8,983 bases of DNA from Candidatus Aminicenantota bacterium (GTDB lineage Bacteria; Acidobacteriota; B3-B38; Guanabaribacteriales; B3-B38): assembly GCA_029880275.1 (NCBI GenBank), contig JAOUOQ010000063.1, positions 1 through 8,983 of the forward strand, given 5' to 3'. The notes under the pieces are model-generated. The model did no database searches. It saw only the letters and a program-made list of their open reading frames with translations, and was not told the DNA's origin. The position numbers were made by a program, and so were the translations under genes. This document shows, in pieces, positions 1 to 7,185 of this stretch. Position 1 is the first letter of the stretch; each line of letters begins with the position of its first letter.

Positions 1-244
1 CTACATGGACAAACTTTTTGCCACTGCCCTTGGTCTCGAACTGAACCACTCCATCAGTCAGCGCGAAGATAGTATAGTCTTTTCCCAGTGAAGTGTTGGT
101 TCCCGGTCTGAATTTGGTTCCCCGCTGGCGGATAATAATTGAGCCTCCGGTCACTGTCTGACCACCAAAGCACTTCACTCCCAGGCGCTTGGAGGCGCTA
201 TCTCGACCGTTTCGGCTGCTCCCCTGTCCTTTTTTGTGTGCCAT
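1..244 (-). CDS. rpmA: Ribosomal protein L27 (partial, C terminus beyond window edge)
   Basis: L27 sits near the peptidyl-transferase centre of the 50S subunit, where its flexible N terminus reaches the tRNA acceptor ends. The minus-strand translation starts MAHKKGQGSSRNGRDS and continues with SKRLGVK, GGSIIIRQRGTKF and DYTIFALTDG, all typical of the family. There are 81 codons before the window edge; the usual length is about 85, so only the last few residues are missing. The protein begins directly with MAHKK, without the cleavable N-terminal extension known from Firmicutes. The start ATG (242-244) is preceded by an AAAGGA-type Shine-Dalgarno sequence at about 250-258. It lies 73 nt downstream of rplU and is presumably co-transcribed; no ysxB-like gene lies between them. 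The codon phase excludes the TAG at positions 3-1 as the stop. Confidence 0.97.
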   Translation of the reverse strand, partial: MAHKKGQGSSRNGRDSASKRLGVKCFGGQTVTGGSIIIRQRGTKFRPGTNTSLGKDYTIFALTDGVVQFETKGSGKKFVHV

Positions 245-317
245 AAGCTTTCCTTTCTTTCAATAATTCGCTTATAAGTCCTTACCAAAGGGGGACCCTT
301 CCCCTATAAGAGGGAAG
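245..317 (-). other. rplU-rpmA intergenic spacer with possible two-tier hairpin
   Basis: This 73-nt spacer contains a nested inverted repeat. The outer arms are CTTATA (271-276) and TATAAG (305-310). The inner arms are GGGG (290-293) and CCCC (301-304). The transcript is made from the minus strand, so it would fold as CTTATAGGGG, a short loop, CCCC, an asymmetric bulge, then TATAAG. No U tract follows, so it is not a classical terminator. A role in processing or translation of rpmA is possible but unproven. Confidence 0.35.
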
Positions 318-632
318 CTATGCCACAATCTGTTCGATACGCACCAGGCTGTGCCACTGCCGATGCCCTCTCGTCCGGCGATACCCCTTGCGTCGCTTTT
401 TTTTGAAGACAATAACCTTCTTGTCCTTCTCTTCACTTACTACAGAGCCGATAACCTTGGCGTTTTTCACCAATGGATTCCCCACCTTGACCTCTTTATC
501 ATCGGTGCATACCATAAAGACATCGGTGAACTCAACCTTTTCTCCCACCCCCTGAGGTAGTTTCTCTAACTTGATCACATCACCAACAGAGATTTTATAC
601 TGCTTACCGCCCGAGCTTACAACCGCATACAC
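318..632 (-). CDS. rplU: Ribosomal protein L21
   Basis: L21 is a 23S rRNA-binding protein of the large subunit. The 104 residues match the normal family length (about 103). The sequence opens MYAVVSSGGKQYKISVGD, the family signature, and has a basic rRNA-binding segment KKKRRKGYRRTRGHRQ at about residues 77-92, followed by a C-terminal VRIEQIV. The start codon is GTG (630-632), supported by a very strong AAGGAGG Shine-Dalgarno sequence at about 641-647. A near-consensus promoter lies at 664-692. It is first in the rplU-rpmA pair, a gene order conserved across bacteria. Confidence 0.98.
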   Translation of the reverse strand: MYAVVSSGGKQYKISVGDVIKLEKLPQGVGEKVEFTDVFMVCTDDKEVKVGNPLVKNAKVIGSVVSEEKDKKVIVFKKKRRKGYRRTRGHRQWHSLVRIEQIVA

Positions 633-663
633 CCTTTATAACCTCCTTAATTAAAAGAGTAAT

Positions 664-692
664 CTTATAACATAAAGCAGAGAATTTGTCAA
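664..692 (-). promoter_or_regulatory. Sigma-70-type promoter for rplU-rpmA
   Basis: Read on the minus strand, TTGACA (692-687, perfect -35) is followed by a 17-nt spacer and TATAAG (669-664, five of six -10 bases). A TG one base before the -10 makes it an extended -10. The predicted transcript starts near 657, leaving a leader of about 25 nt before the GTG start of rplU. Confidence 0.85.
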
Positions 693-845
693 TCTATACC
701 CTATAAACATCATAAAGAAAAATTAGTCCCACTCCCCTCCTCTACCTATTATATTCAATTTCTGTTATTATTATAGGATAATTTGTTGAGAAATGCAAGG
801 GTTTCTTATGTAAAGAGAAGAATATTATGCCCAGGTTGAATCTTA

Positions 846-874
846 TTGATTTATTAGAATCTCTGTGATATATT
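846..874 (+). promoter_or_regulatory. Candidate sigma-70-type promoter for the TPR/HD-GYP gene
   Basis: TTGATT (846-851) is separated by 17 nt from TATATT (869-874), with an upstream TG giving an extended -10. Predicted initiation near 881 would leave only about 16 nt of leader before the ATG at 897. It would make the earlier ATG at 885 almost leaderless, which favours 897 as the start. The surrounding DNA is AT-rich, so a chance match cannot be excluded. Confidence 0.55.
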
Positions 875-896
875 TAATATCAAAATGGGGAGTTCA

Positions 897-2558
897 ATGA
901 CTTTACCGGTTGAGAGAGAACCTACCTCAGAGGAGCTTATTGAACTGGGGAATAGGTATGACCTTGAAGGGAGATGGGATGAGGCAATTGATGCTTATTC
1001 TCAAGCGATAAAGCTTGCCCACCTCAAAGAGGAGAAACATACCATAGCCGAAGCCTTGCGGTTGACGGGAAATATGCAATTCAAAAAGAATGAGTGGGGT
1101 GATGCCCTTGAAAGCTTCCAGAAGAGCCTGGAACACTTTCAAAGCCTCAATGCCTCTCGCGGCACCGCCTATTCCATGAACAGCATTGGCAACATATATC
1201 TGGAGAAAGGGGAATGGGAGCTGGCTAAAAAATACTACCTTAAGTCGTTAGCGCTTGCCCGGAGAATTCGCGACTTCAAGATGGAGGGGATGATTTATAA
1301 CAATCTGGGCGTAATGGCAATGTTCCAGGGGTTAATACAGCAAGCCATTGCTCGCTACCAGCGGAGCTTATTCTACTACGAGAAAGCGGGGTATAAAAAA
1401 GGTATGGGGGAAACCTATCTTAATATCGGGATCTGCCATACCAATCTGGGAGATTTTGAGAAATCGGACGAATTCCACCGCAAAACCCTCGAGATTGCCC
1501 AGGAGTTAGGTGATGTTTATCTGCAATCGAAAATCTACCTTCATTGGACGGAAGTGGCTCTGGAGATGGCCAACCTGGATTTCGCCCGGGAACTGTGCGA
1601 CCAGGCTTTTGAGTTTTCCAGCCAGCTGAAGGATCAGCTGGATATCGCCCAGGCTTTTCAGCACTACGGTAAGATATACCGCATGATGAGGAAGTTCGCT
1701 TTATCGAAAAAGCACTTTGAGGAGAGCATCAAAATCTGTCAGCAATACGATGGGCTGCAGGTGTTGGCTGAGGACTATCGTGAGCTTGCCTTGTTATATA
1801 GAGACCAGGAGGACAACCGCAACGCCCTGGAATTGCTGGGTCAATCATTTGAGCTATTCCACCAACTCAAGGCGAGAAAAGATGTAAGGGATGTCAACCA
1901 GAAGATAGAGGAGCTGGAAATGATATATGTCAATACCGCTAAATCGATGGGTGCGGCAGTGGAAATCAAAGACACTTACACCTTTGGACATTCCAAAAGA
2001 GTTGCCTATTACGCCTTGCAATTGAGTCGGAAGCTGAATCTCAGTCTGTCACAGATAAAGGCTATTCTCACTGCTGCGTTCCTGCACGACCTGGGCAAGG
2101 TAAAGATTAAGCGGAGGATTCTGCTGAAGAATGGTCGCCTCACACCCCTCGAATATGAGGCTATTAAGCTCCACTCGGCTTTGGGAGTGCGGATGATAGA
2201 TACCCTCAACTTCCCCTGGGATATAAAACCCCTTATCCTCCATCATCATGAAAAATACGATGGCACTGGCTACCCCAACGGGCTCAAGGGTGAAAAAATA
2301 CCTCTGGGAGCTCGCATCATCGGTATCGCAGACTTCTTCGATGCCTTGACCACCGTCCGCCCCTACCGTCCTGCCTGGAGCGTTGCCGATACTATTGAGG
2401 AGATGAACGACCAAATGAATGGTGCCTTCGACCCTCAGCTAATACCGGTGTTTGTAGAGCTGGTAAAAGACATTATCCCCAATCAAAATGTTGAGACCCT
2501 GACCTTTGAAACCGACTTTTCTGACCTCTGGAGTACCACCTCCTCGGTGATTGATTAG
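897..2558 (+). CDS. TPR-repeat protein with C-terminal HD-GYP domain (probable cyclic-di-GMP phosphodiesterase)
   Basis: HD-GYP proteins hydrolyse the second messenger cyclic-di-GMP at a metal centre. Residues about 10-335 form roughly eight helical TPR-like repeats, with motifs such as SIGNIYLEKGEWELAKKYY and NLGVMAMFQG, which probably bind a partner or signal protein. The HD-GYP domain spans about 355-530. Its key residues are all present: HSKR, H397-D398 in FLHDLGK, HHHEKYDGTGYP with G458-Y459-P460, IADFFDALT, and RPYR. It should therefore be catalytically active (inference from the family). There is no signal peptide or membrane segment, so it is cytoplasmic. I prefer ATG 897 over ATG 885 because GGGGAG (887-892) sits 4 nt before it. 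It is divergent from rplU and has no receiver or other recognised sensor domain; regulation probably comes through the TPR part. Confidence 0.9.
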   Translation: MTLPVEREPTSEELIELGNRYDLEGRWDEAIDAYSQAIKLAHLKEEKHTIAEALRLTGNMQFKKNEWGDALESFQKSLEHFQSLNASRGTAYSMNSIGNIYLEKGEWELAKKYYLKSLALARRIRDFKMEGMIYNNLGVMAMFQGLIQQAIARYQRSLFYYEKAGYKKGMGETYLNIGICHTNLGDFEKSDEFHRKTLEIAQELGDVYLQSKIYLHWTEVALEMANLDFARELCDQAFEFSSQLKDQLDIAQAFQHYGKIYRMMRKFALSKKHFEESIKICQQYDGLQVLAEDYRELALLYRDQEDNRNALELLGQSFELFHQLKARKDVRDVNQKIEELEMIYVNTAKSMGAAVEIKDTYTFGHSKRVAYYALQLSRKLNLSLSQIKAILTAAFLHDLGKVKIKRRILLKNGRLTPLEYEAIKLHSALGVRMIDTLNFPWDIKPLILHHHEKYDGTGYPNGLKGEKIPLGARIIGIADFFDALTTVRPYRPAWSVADTIEEMNDQMNGAFDPQLIPVFVELVKDIIPNQNVETLTFETDFSDLWSTTSSVID

Positions 2559-2691
2559 CTCCCTCATCAAAGAATATTATTGCCAAAATCGACCACTTGC
2601 ATCACCATAGGCGCTATACTCAATGCACATCAGGGGACGCCCTTTCATAATTGCCACTCCTCTGAATAGAAGCATCGGCAGATACAATCTG

Positions 2692-2720
2692 TTGATTTAT
2701 CTTACTCTTCATGTTATAAT
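2692..2720 (+). promoter_or_regulatory. Sigma-70-type promoter with extended -10 for rpmE-prfA-prmC-murA-hinT
   Basis: TTGATT (2692-2697), a 17-nt spacer, then a perfect TATAAT (2715-2720) preceded by TG one base upstream. Predicted initiation near 2727 gives a leader of about 29 nt before rpmE. Its -35 hexamer and following TTAT resemble the promoter candidate at 846-874. The rest of the spacer after the HD-GYP gene (2559-2691) shows no convincing terminator. Confidence 0.8.
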
Positions 2721-2755
2721 TAACGGGCATTATTTTGGACTGCAAGGAGAGAAAG

Positions 2756-2974
2756 ATGAAGAAAGATATTCATCCCCCTTACTATGAGGTCACAGTCATC
2801 TGCGCCTGTGGGGAGACATTCAAGACACGCTCCACTAAAAAGGAGCTTCAGGTGGAGATATGCTCCAAGTGCCACCCCTTTTTCACCGGGAAGCAGAAGC
2901 TGGTCGACTCCAGCGGTAGAGTGGAACGCTTCCAGAAAAAATATGCCTCTAAAACCGGGAAGGATAAGAAATAA
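2756..2974 (+). CDS. rpmE: Ribosomal protein L31, zinc-binding (C+) type
   Basis: L31 bridges the two ribosomal subunits near the central protuberance. The 72-residue protein begins MKKDIHPPYYEVTVICACG, as in the family. It carries the four cysteines of the zinc-binding form: C16 and C18 (CAC), then C36 and C39 (CSKC, followed by HPFFTGKQK). It ends in a basic tail. The start at 2756 fits both the L31 N terminus and an AAGGAGA ribosome binding site (2744-2750) 5 nt upstream; an in-frame upstream ATG at 2735 would add seven residues foreign to the family. The cysteine form implies zinc-replete expression; the zinc-independent paralogue often found in other genomes is not in this window. Confidence 0.96.
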   Translation: MKKDIHPPYYEVTVICACGETFKTRSTKKELQVEICSKCHPFFTGKQKLVDSSGRVERFQKKYASKTGKDKK

Positions 2975-3099
2975 GCTTCCCAGCACTCCTGGCAAAGAGG
3001 TTTTACTTTAATAGTGCATTCGGCTGACCGGCTGAAGGTAAAGTGAGTTGCTCCTGGGTCAGAGAGGTTACAGAGGCAAAAAGGGAGCGACAATAGACA

Positions 3100-4176
3100 A
3101 TGTTTGATAGACTTGACTCCATTGAGAAGAGATTTAAGGAGCTGGACAGTCTTCTGGTTCAGCCAGAGGTGATATCCAATCCCAAAAAATACAAGGAGAT
3201 ATCTAAGCTCCATGCCGAACTCTCCCCCGTCGTTGAGAAATACCGCACATATAAGAAGGTATTAGGTAGCATTGAGGAGAATAAAAAGATATTGGCAGAG
3301 GCTAAAGAAGATGAAGAGCTGCAGCAACTGGTGGAGGAGGAACTTGGGGAGTTGGAGGAGAAAAAAGAAAAGCTGGTCAATGAGCTTAAACTCCAGTTGA
3401 TTCCCAAAGATCCCAATGATAAGAAAAATGCCATCATGGAGATTAGGGCGGGAACCGGAGGTGAGGAAGCATCCCTCTTCGCCCAGGAAATTTTCCGAAT
3501 GTACAGCCGCTACGCCGAAAATCGTGGGTGGAAAGTAGAAGTGACCTGCCTTCACCCCACCGGTGTTGGCGGGCTCAAGGAAGCCATAGCAATAATCGAA
3601 GGAAAAGGGGCATACAGCCGCCTTAAATACGAAAGCGGAGTGCACCGGGTGCAGCGGGTTCCCATAACTGAGGCAAGCGGGAGGATTCACACCTCGGCGG
3701 TAACCGTAGCCGTCCTTCCCGAAGCAGAGGATGTCGATATCCAGCTCGACGAGAAACAACTGCGGATAGACCGCTTCTGCTCCTCGGGTCCCGGCGGGCA
3801 GAGTGTAAATACAACCTATTCAGCGGTGCGCATCACCCACATCCCCACCGGGCTGGTGGTCACCTGTCAGGATGAGAGGTCCCAGCACAAAAACAAAGCC
3901 CGCGCCCTGCGGGTGCTTCGCTCCCGGCTGTACGACCTCGCCCTCCAGGAGCAAAGGGAGTCTATTGCCAAAGAGAGAAAAAATCAGGTTGGTACCGGTG
4001 ACCGGAGCGAGAAAATTCGCACTTACAACTTCCCCCAGACGAGAATCACTGACCACCGCTTAGGTCTGACCCTCCATCGTCTGGAGGAGGTGCTCAACGG
4101 GGACCTCGATCCCCTCATCGAAGCCCTGACCACCCACTTTCAGGCAGAGAAGCTGAAAAAAGAGGTAGAGGCTTAA
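3100..4176 (+). CDS. prfA: Peptide chain release factor 1
   Basis: RF1 recognises UAA and UAG stop codons and triggers peptide release. The 358 residues match the family (about 360). The N-terminal half has the acidic, coiled-coil-rich domain 1 (about 1-105), followed by NAIMEIRAGTGGEEASLFA. The codon-recognition tripeptide lies in RVPITEASGRIHTSA, with P188-I189-T190 where RF1 usually has PAT or PVT; this is clearly RF1 rather than RF2, which has SPF. The peptidyl-transferase motif GGQ is at 232-234 in SSGPGGQSVNTTYSAVRITH, and Q234 is the expected target of the neighbouring prmC product. The ribosome binding site AAGGGAG (3081-3087) is about 12 nt from the ATG, a rather long spacing. It lies 125 nt after rpmE and 3 nt before prmC. 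Confidence 0.97.
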   Translation: MFDRLDSIEKRFKELDSLLVQPEVISNPKKYKEISKLHAELSPVVEKYRTYKKVLGSIEENKKILAEAKEDEELQQLVEEELGELEEKKEKLVNELKLQLIPKDPNDKKNAIMEIRAGTGGEEASLFAQEIFRMYSRYAENRGWKVEVTCLHPTGVGGLKEAIAIIEGKGAYSRLKYESGVHRVQRVPITEASGRIHTSAVTVAVLPEAEDVDIQLDEKQLRIDRFCSSGPGGQSVNTTYSAVRITHIPTGLVVTCQDERSQHKNKARALRVLRSRLYDLALQEQRESIAKERKNQVGTGDRSEKIRTYNFPQTRITDHRLGLTLHRLEEVLNGDLDPLIEALTTHFQAEKLKKEVEA

Positions 4177-4179
4177 CCC

Positions 4180-5136
4180 TTGGCTTTTGTACGGCCTATG
4201 TATCCATCCACTTCACTCAGGAAGATACCATTGGACCCACAGCAAAACCTCAGCCTCAGCCCCCGTAGAATCGGTCAGCTCATCTGCGAGGGAGAGGCTT
4301 TTTTCTCCCGGAAGGGCATCCATCCCGGCAGGCTTACTGCAGAACTCCTGCTGGCCAAGGTATTACAATGCGACCGACCAATCCTCTACCATCGGATAGA
4401 CGAGGAGGTAGCAAAAGCCTCCATGGAGGAGTTTTATAGGCTGCTGAAGAAGCGAGGAAGCCATTATCCCCTTCAATACCTCACCGGGCATCAGGAGTTC
4501 TGGTCGCTGGACCTACTGGTGAGCCCCGGGGTCTTTATCCCCCGACCCGATACCGAGGTGCTGGTGGAAGCGGTCATCCGGCACAACACCTCGCCCAACC
4601 CCCTGATAGTAGACCTGGGTACCGGTTGTGGAAATATCGCCATTGCCCTGGCTTCTGAGATACCCCGCTGTCAGATATACGCAGTAGATATATCCCCCCA
4701 TGCCCTGAAAGTGGCCAGGAGAAACGCCCACAGACATCGGGTGAGCGACCGAATTGTATTTGTTGAGGGGGACCTCTTTACTCGGTTAGAGCATTTAGGG
4801 CTCCATCACAGGATAGACTGGGTGGTCTCTAACCCTCCCTACATAACCGAGAGCCAGTTGAACAGCCTGCAGCCGGAGGTTAAAAGATACGAACCTCCCC
4901 TCTCCTACCGGGCGCCAGGAGGGGGGCTTCACATATATCAGAGGATAATCACAGAATCAGAGGGCTTTCTGCGGGAGGAGGGGCATCTGGCAGTTGAGGT
5001 CGGAGCAGGACAGCACCAGAAGATAGCAGCCCTTTTTGCGCAGAGAAGTCATTGGAAAGTCATTGAAATGAGAGCCGACCTCGGGAGTATCCCCCGGACG
5101 TTGGTAGCTCGCTTCTGTCCACTCCATAAAGGATAG
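4180..5136 (+). CDS. prmC: Release factor glutamine N5-methyltransferase
   Basis: PrmC (HemK) uses S-adenosylmethionine to methylate the glutamine of the GGQ motif in RF1 and RF2, which speeds termination. The 318-residue product has the N-terminal helical RF-binding domain (about 28-110, with LQYLTGHQEFWSLDLLVSPG and IPRPDTEVLVE). A Rossmann methyltransferase domain follows, with the SAM-binding DLGTGCGN at 145-152 and the catalytic NPPY at 218-221. The start assigned is TTG 4180, three bases after the prfA stop. AGAGGTAGAGG at the end of prfA supplies a Shine-Dalgarno sequence. An ATG at 4198 is the alternative but has no visible ribosome binding site. The first 25 or so residues are not conserved in the family, so the true start is uncertain. 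Pairing directly with prfA is a common arrangement. Confidence 0.95.
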   Translation: MAFVRPMYPSTSLRKIPLDPQQNLSLSPRRIGQLICEGEAFFSRKGIHPGRLTAELLLAKVLQCDRPILYHRIDEEVAKASMEEFYRLLKKRGSHYPLQYLTGHQEFWSLDLLVSPGVFIPRPDTEVLVEAVIRHNTSPNPLIVDLGTGCGNIAIALASEIPRCQIYAVDISPHALKVARRNAHRHRVSDRIVFVEGDLFTRLEHLGLHHRIDWVVSNPPYITESQLNSLQPEVKRYEPPLSYRAPGGGLHIYQRIITESEGFLREEGHLAVEVGAGQHQKIAALFAQRSHWKVIEMRADLGSIPRTLVARFCPLHKG

Positions 5137-5166
5137 ATTGAAGATAGTAATCTCATTGTTGCCAGC

Positions 5167-6426
5167 ATGAAGAAGGTAAAAATTGTCGGAGGAGCCCCCT
5201 TAGAGGGGAAGGTGGAGATCGCCGGAGCCAAGAACGCCGCCCTCCCCTGCCTGGCTGCTGCGCTGCTGACTGATGAGCCGATCACCCTTCATAACATACC
5301 CCAGGTTACCGATGTCTCCACCACGCTCAAGCTCCTCGGCCATTTAGGGGCAACTGCCACCTTCTCCTCACCTCGCACCATTGAAGTATCCCTGCCCAAG
5401 ATTAAATCCTACATCGCCCCCTATGAGATGGTGAAGACCATGAGGGCTTCGGTTCTGGTGCTCGGACCCTTGCTCAGCCGCCACGGCTATGCCCTGGTAT
5501 CCCTTCCCGGGGGGTGCGCCATCGGAGCTCGCCCCATTGACCTGCATCTTGAGGGTCTCAGTAAGCTGGGTGCTCGCATCGAGCTCAAGCACGGCTATGT
5601 GGAAGCCTCCTGCCGCAGACTGAAAGGAGCGGAGATTTATATGGATACCGTAACCGTGACCGGCACAGAGAACCTGCTGATGGCTTCCATCCGGGCTGAG
5701 GGGGACACCGTGCTCAAGAACTGTGCCCTCGAGCCCGAGGTCACCGACCTGGCGAATCTGCTGGTAAAGATGGGAGCGCAGATTGAGGGGATAGGGACCA
5801 GCATCCTCAAGGTCAGGGGGGTGGATAGGCTTCACAGCGCCGCCCATACCATCATCCCCGACCGGATAGAGGCAGGCACTTACATTATGGCGGGGGCGCT
5901 CTCGGGGCGGGAGCTTGAGATAGAGGGATGCAATCCGCAGCACCTGGTTGCCCTGACCGATAAGCTCCTGCAAGCCGGGGCAAACCTCAGGGTGGAGGGG
6001 GACTCCATCTGGGTTAGAGGGGGGAATAAATTAAACCCTGTGGATGTAAAGACCTCCCCCTACCCGGGCTTCCCCACCGATATGCAAGCTCAGTTTATGA
6101 CCCTGATGACCCAGGCTGAGGGGGTGAGCATCATTACCGAGACCATCTTTGAGAACAGGTTCCTCCATGTAGCCGAGCTGGACCGGATGGGCGCCCGCAT
6201 CAAGATCGACAACCACAGCGCGGTGATCATGGGAGGGACCCGACTGAGTGGTGCTCGGGTGATGGCCACCGACCTCAGAGCCAGCGCCTCTCTTATCCTC
6301 GGGGGGCTGGTCGCCTCGGGGGAGACGGTGGTGGAGAGGGTCTATCACCTCGACCGTGGTTATGAGAGGATTGAAGAGAAGCTTAAAAAAGTGGGTGCTA
6401 AAATCGAACGGATAGACGATGACTGA
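5167..6426 (+). CDS. murA: UDP-N-acetylglucosamine 1-carboxyvinyltransferase
   Basis: MurA transfers enolpyruvate from PEP to UDP-GlcNAc, the first committed step of peptidoglycan synthesis in the cytoplasm. All 419 residues align with the family without gaps of note. K22-N23 lie in the IAGAKNAALP motif. The catalytic loop LPGGCAIGARPIDLH carries C117, the residue alkylated by fosfomycin. D305 in FPTDMQAQF is the catalytic Asp, and the C terminus has ATDLRASASL and DRGYERIEEKL. Having Cys rather than Asp in the loop predicts the fosfomycin-sensitive class (inference). No clear Shine-Dalgarno sequence precedes the ATG, which is 30 nt after prmC, so translational coupling is likely. The TGA stop overlaps the next gene by 8 nt and falls at the normal family end, showing that TGA is a stop codon in this organism. 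Confidence 0.98.
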   Translation: MKKVKIVGGAPLEGKVEIAGAKNAALPCLAAALLTDEPITLHNIPQVTDVSTTLKLLGHLGATATFSSPRTIEVSLPKIKSYIAPYEMVKTMRASVLVLGPLLSRHGYALVSLPGGCAIGARPIDLHLEGLSKLGARIELKHGYVEASCRRLKGAEIYMDTVTVTGTENLLMASIRAEGDTVLKNCALEPEVTDLANLLVKMGAQIEGIGTSILKVRGVDRLHSAAHTIIPDRIEAGTYIMAGALSGRELEIEGCNPQHLVALTDKLLQAGANLRVEGDSIWVRGGNKLNPVDVKTSPYPGFPTDMQAQFMTLMTQAEGVSIITETIFENRFLHVAELDRMGARIKIDNHSAVIMGGTRLSGARVMATDLRASASLILGGLVASGETVVERVYHLDRGYERIEEKLKKVGAKIERIDDD

Positions 6427-6763
6427 ATGCCCTTTTTGCCAGATAATAGCCGGACAGAGAAAAGCCTCCATCATCTACGAAGACCCCAGAGTAGTAGCCT
6501 TCCGGGACGTCAATCCCCAGGCTCCCATCCATATATTGATCGTCCCCACCAAACACATCAGCAGTCTCAATGAGATAGAGACGGAGGACCACGAGCTGCT
6601 CGGCTATCTGCTGGATGTCGCCCGCTCTATCGCTGAAAAAGAAGGGATTAATGAAGAGGGCTATCGTCTGGTGCTGAACTGCCAGGAGAAGGCGGGGCAG
6701 TCCATCTTCCACCTTCACTTCCATCTGCTGGGAGGAAGAAGAATGGGGTGGCCTCCGGGATAG
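6419..6763 (+). CDS. hinT: HIT family protein, HINT/PKCI-type purine nucleoside phosphoramidase
   Basis: Proteins of this group hydrolyse adenosine 5'-phosphoramidates and related adenylates through a catalytic histidine triad. The 114-residue protein is full length. It starts MTECPFCQIIAG, with C4 and C7 of a CxxC pair that often binds zinc in this branch. It has the substrate-pocket segment FRDVNPQAPIHILIVPTKHI and the triad H98-x-H100-x-H102 in QSIFHLHFHLLGGR. The end, MGWPPG, resembles the WPPG terminus of eukaryotic HINT1. The ATG lies inside the end of murA (8-nt overlap), so the two are translationally coupled. The metabolic link to murA is unclear; HIT genes are common operon passengers. 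Confidence 0.95.
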   Translation: MTECPFCQIIAGQRKASIIYEDPRVVAFRDVNPQAPIHILIVPTKHISSLNEIETEDHELLGYLLDVARSIAEKEGINEEGYRLVLNCQEKAGQSIFHLHFHLLGGRRMGWPPG

Positions 6764-6775
6764 GTATCCCACCCC
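6745..6775 (+). other. Nested inverted repeat over the hinT stop codon (possible RNA hairpin, no U tract)
   Basis: GGGATAGGTATCCC (6757-6770) is a near-perfect palindrome containing the TAG stop of hinT (6761-6763). It is enclosed by GGGGT (6745-6749) and ACCCC (6771-6775). This could be a strong transcript-end hairpin that protects the 3' end or slows polymerase. The C-rich run that follows lacks the T tract of an intrinsic terminator. Confidence 0.4.
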
Positions 6776-6897
6776 ACCACCCCACCCCCCAATAATCTAT
6801 CCTGACCTCCCTGGAAGCTACCACTACTGCTTATCAGGCTAACTAACTTAAAAGCACGGGGTATTAGCATGTGAAAAGCGCGATTTTTTAAATACTG

Positions 6898-6932
6898 AAA
6901 AAGAAATGGCCTTTGCTTTTTAATATTTTTTT
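6898..6932 (+). terminator. Weak candidate intrinsic terminator downstream of hinT
   Basis: AAAAAG-AAA and TTT-G-CTTTTT can pair across a TGGCC loop with one bulged G, and a T-rich tract follows. The stem is almost all A:T pairs, so stability is poor. It lies about 135 nt after the hinT stop. Confidence 0.3.
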
Positions 6933-7132
6933 GTCTTATTTTTGTGTGCCCTCCTAACAGATTGCTCCTACAATAATTATCTCCCAATATTTTCAAAAGA
7001 TTAGCACGAGGGGTTCTAATCAATAAATAATAATCTGCGGCCTGCCAGTTTTCTCCCATCATTTGACCAAAGAGGAAAAATTAAAGAAAAGTATCACTCT
7101 GAGTCTGGTGTTGACCTCCGCTCATTATAAAC

Positions 7133-7144
7133 ATGAAATTTCAT
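7133..7144. promoter_or_regulatory. 12-bp perfect palindrome, candidate operator
   Basis: ATGAAATTTCAT is perfectly self-complementary and ends 12 bp before the -35 hexamer of the downstream promoter. That position suits an activator or a dimeric regulator. AT-rich palindromes of this size also arise by chance, and no regulator gene is adjacent. Confidence 0.3.
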
Positions 7145-7156
7145 TGAATTTTGCTC

Positions 7157-7185
7157 TTGACAAAAAAGAAATCCATTGGTAAACT
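7157..7185 (+). promoter_or_regulatory. Sigma-70-type promoter for the outer-membrane/secreted gene cluster
   Basis: TTGACA (7157-7162) is a perfect -35. A 17-nt spacer leads to TAAACT (7180-7185), which keeps the important first, second and last bases of the -10. Predicted initiation near 7192 gives a leader of about 60 nt. Confidence 0.65.

Noticed and set aside
813..2580. Shared AAGAATATTAT at about 818-828 and 2570-2580 flanking the HD-GYP gene as element ends
   Set aside because: The match is only 11 AT-rich bases in direct orientation, with no further similarity, no transposase and no target duplication.
2559..2691. Terminator after the HD-GYP gene
   Set aside because: I looked for a GC-rich stem followed by a T run and found none.
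2975..3099. Regulatory RNA or terminator between rpmE and prfA
   Set aside because: Only short pairings are visible (CCAG/CTGG, ACTTTA/TAAAGT) and no T tract follows, so nothing can be supported.
6715..7062. Minus-strand open frame of 115 codons in the gap after hinT
   Set aside because: It has no Shine-Dalgarno sequence, overlaps the 3' end of hinT, and its C-terminal part is just the reverse complement of the C-rich run and hinT. The residue pattern resembles no family I know.
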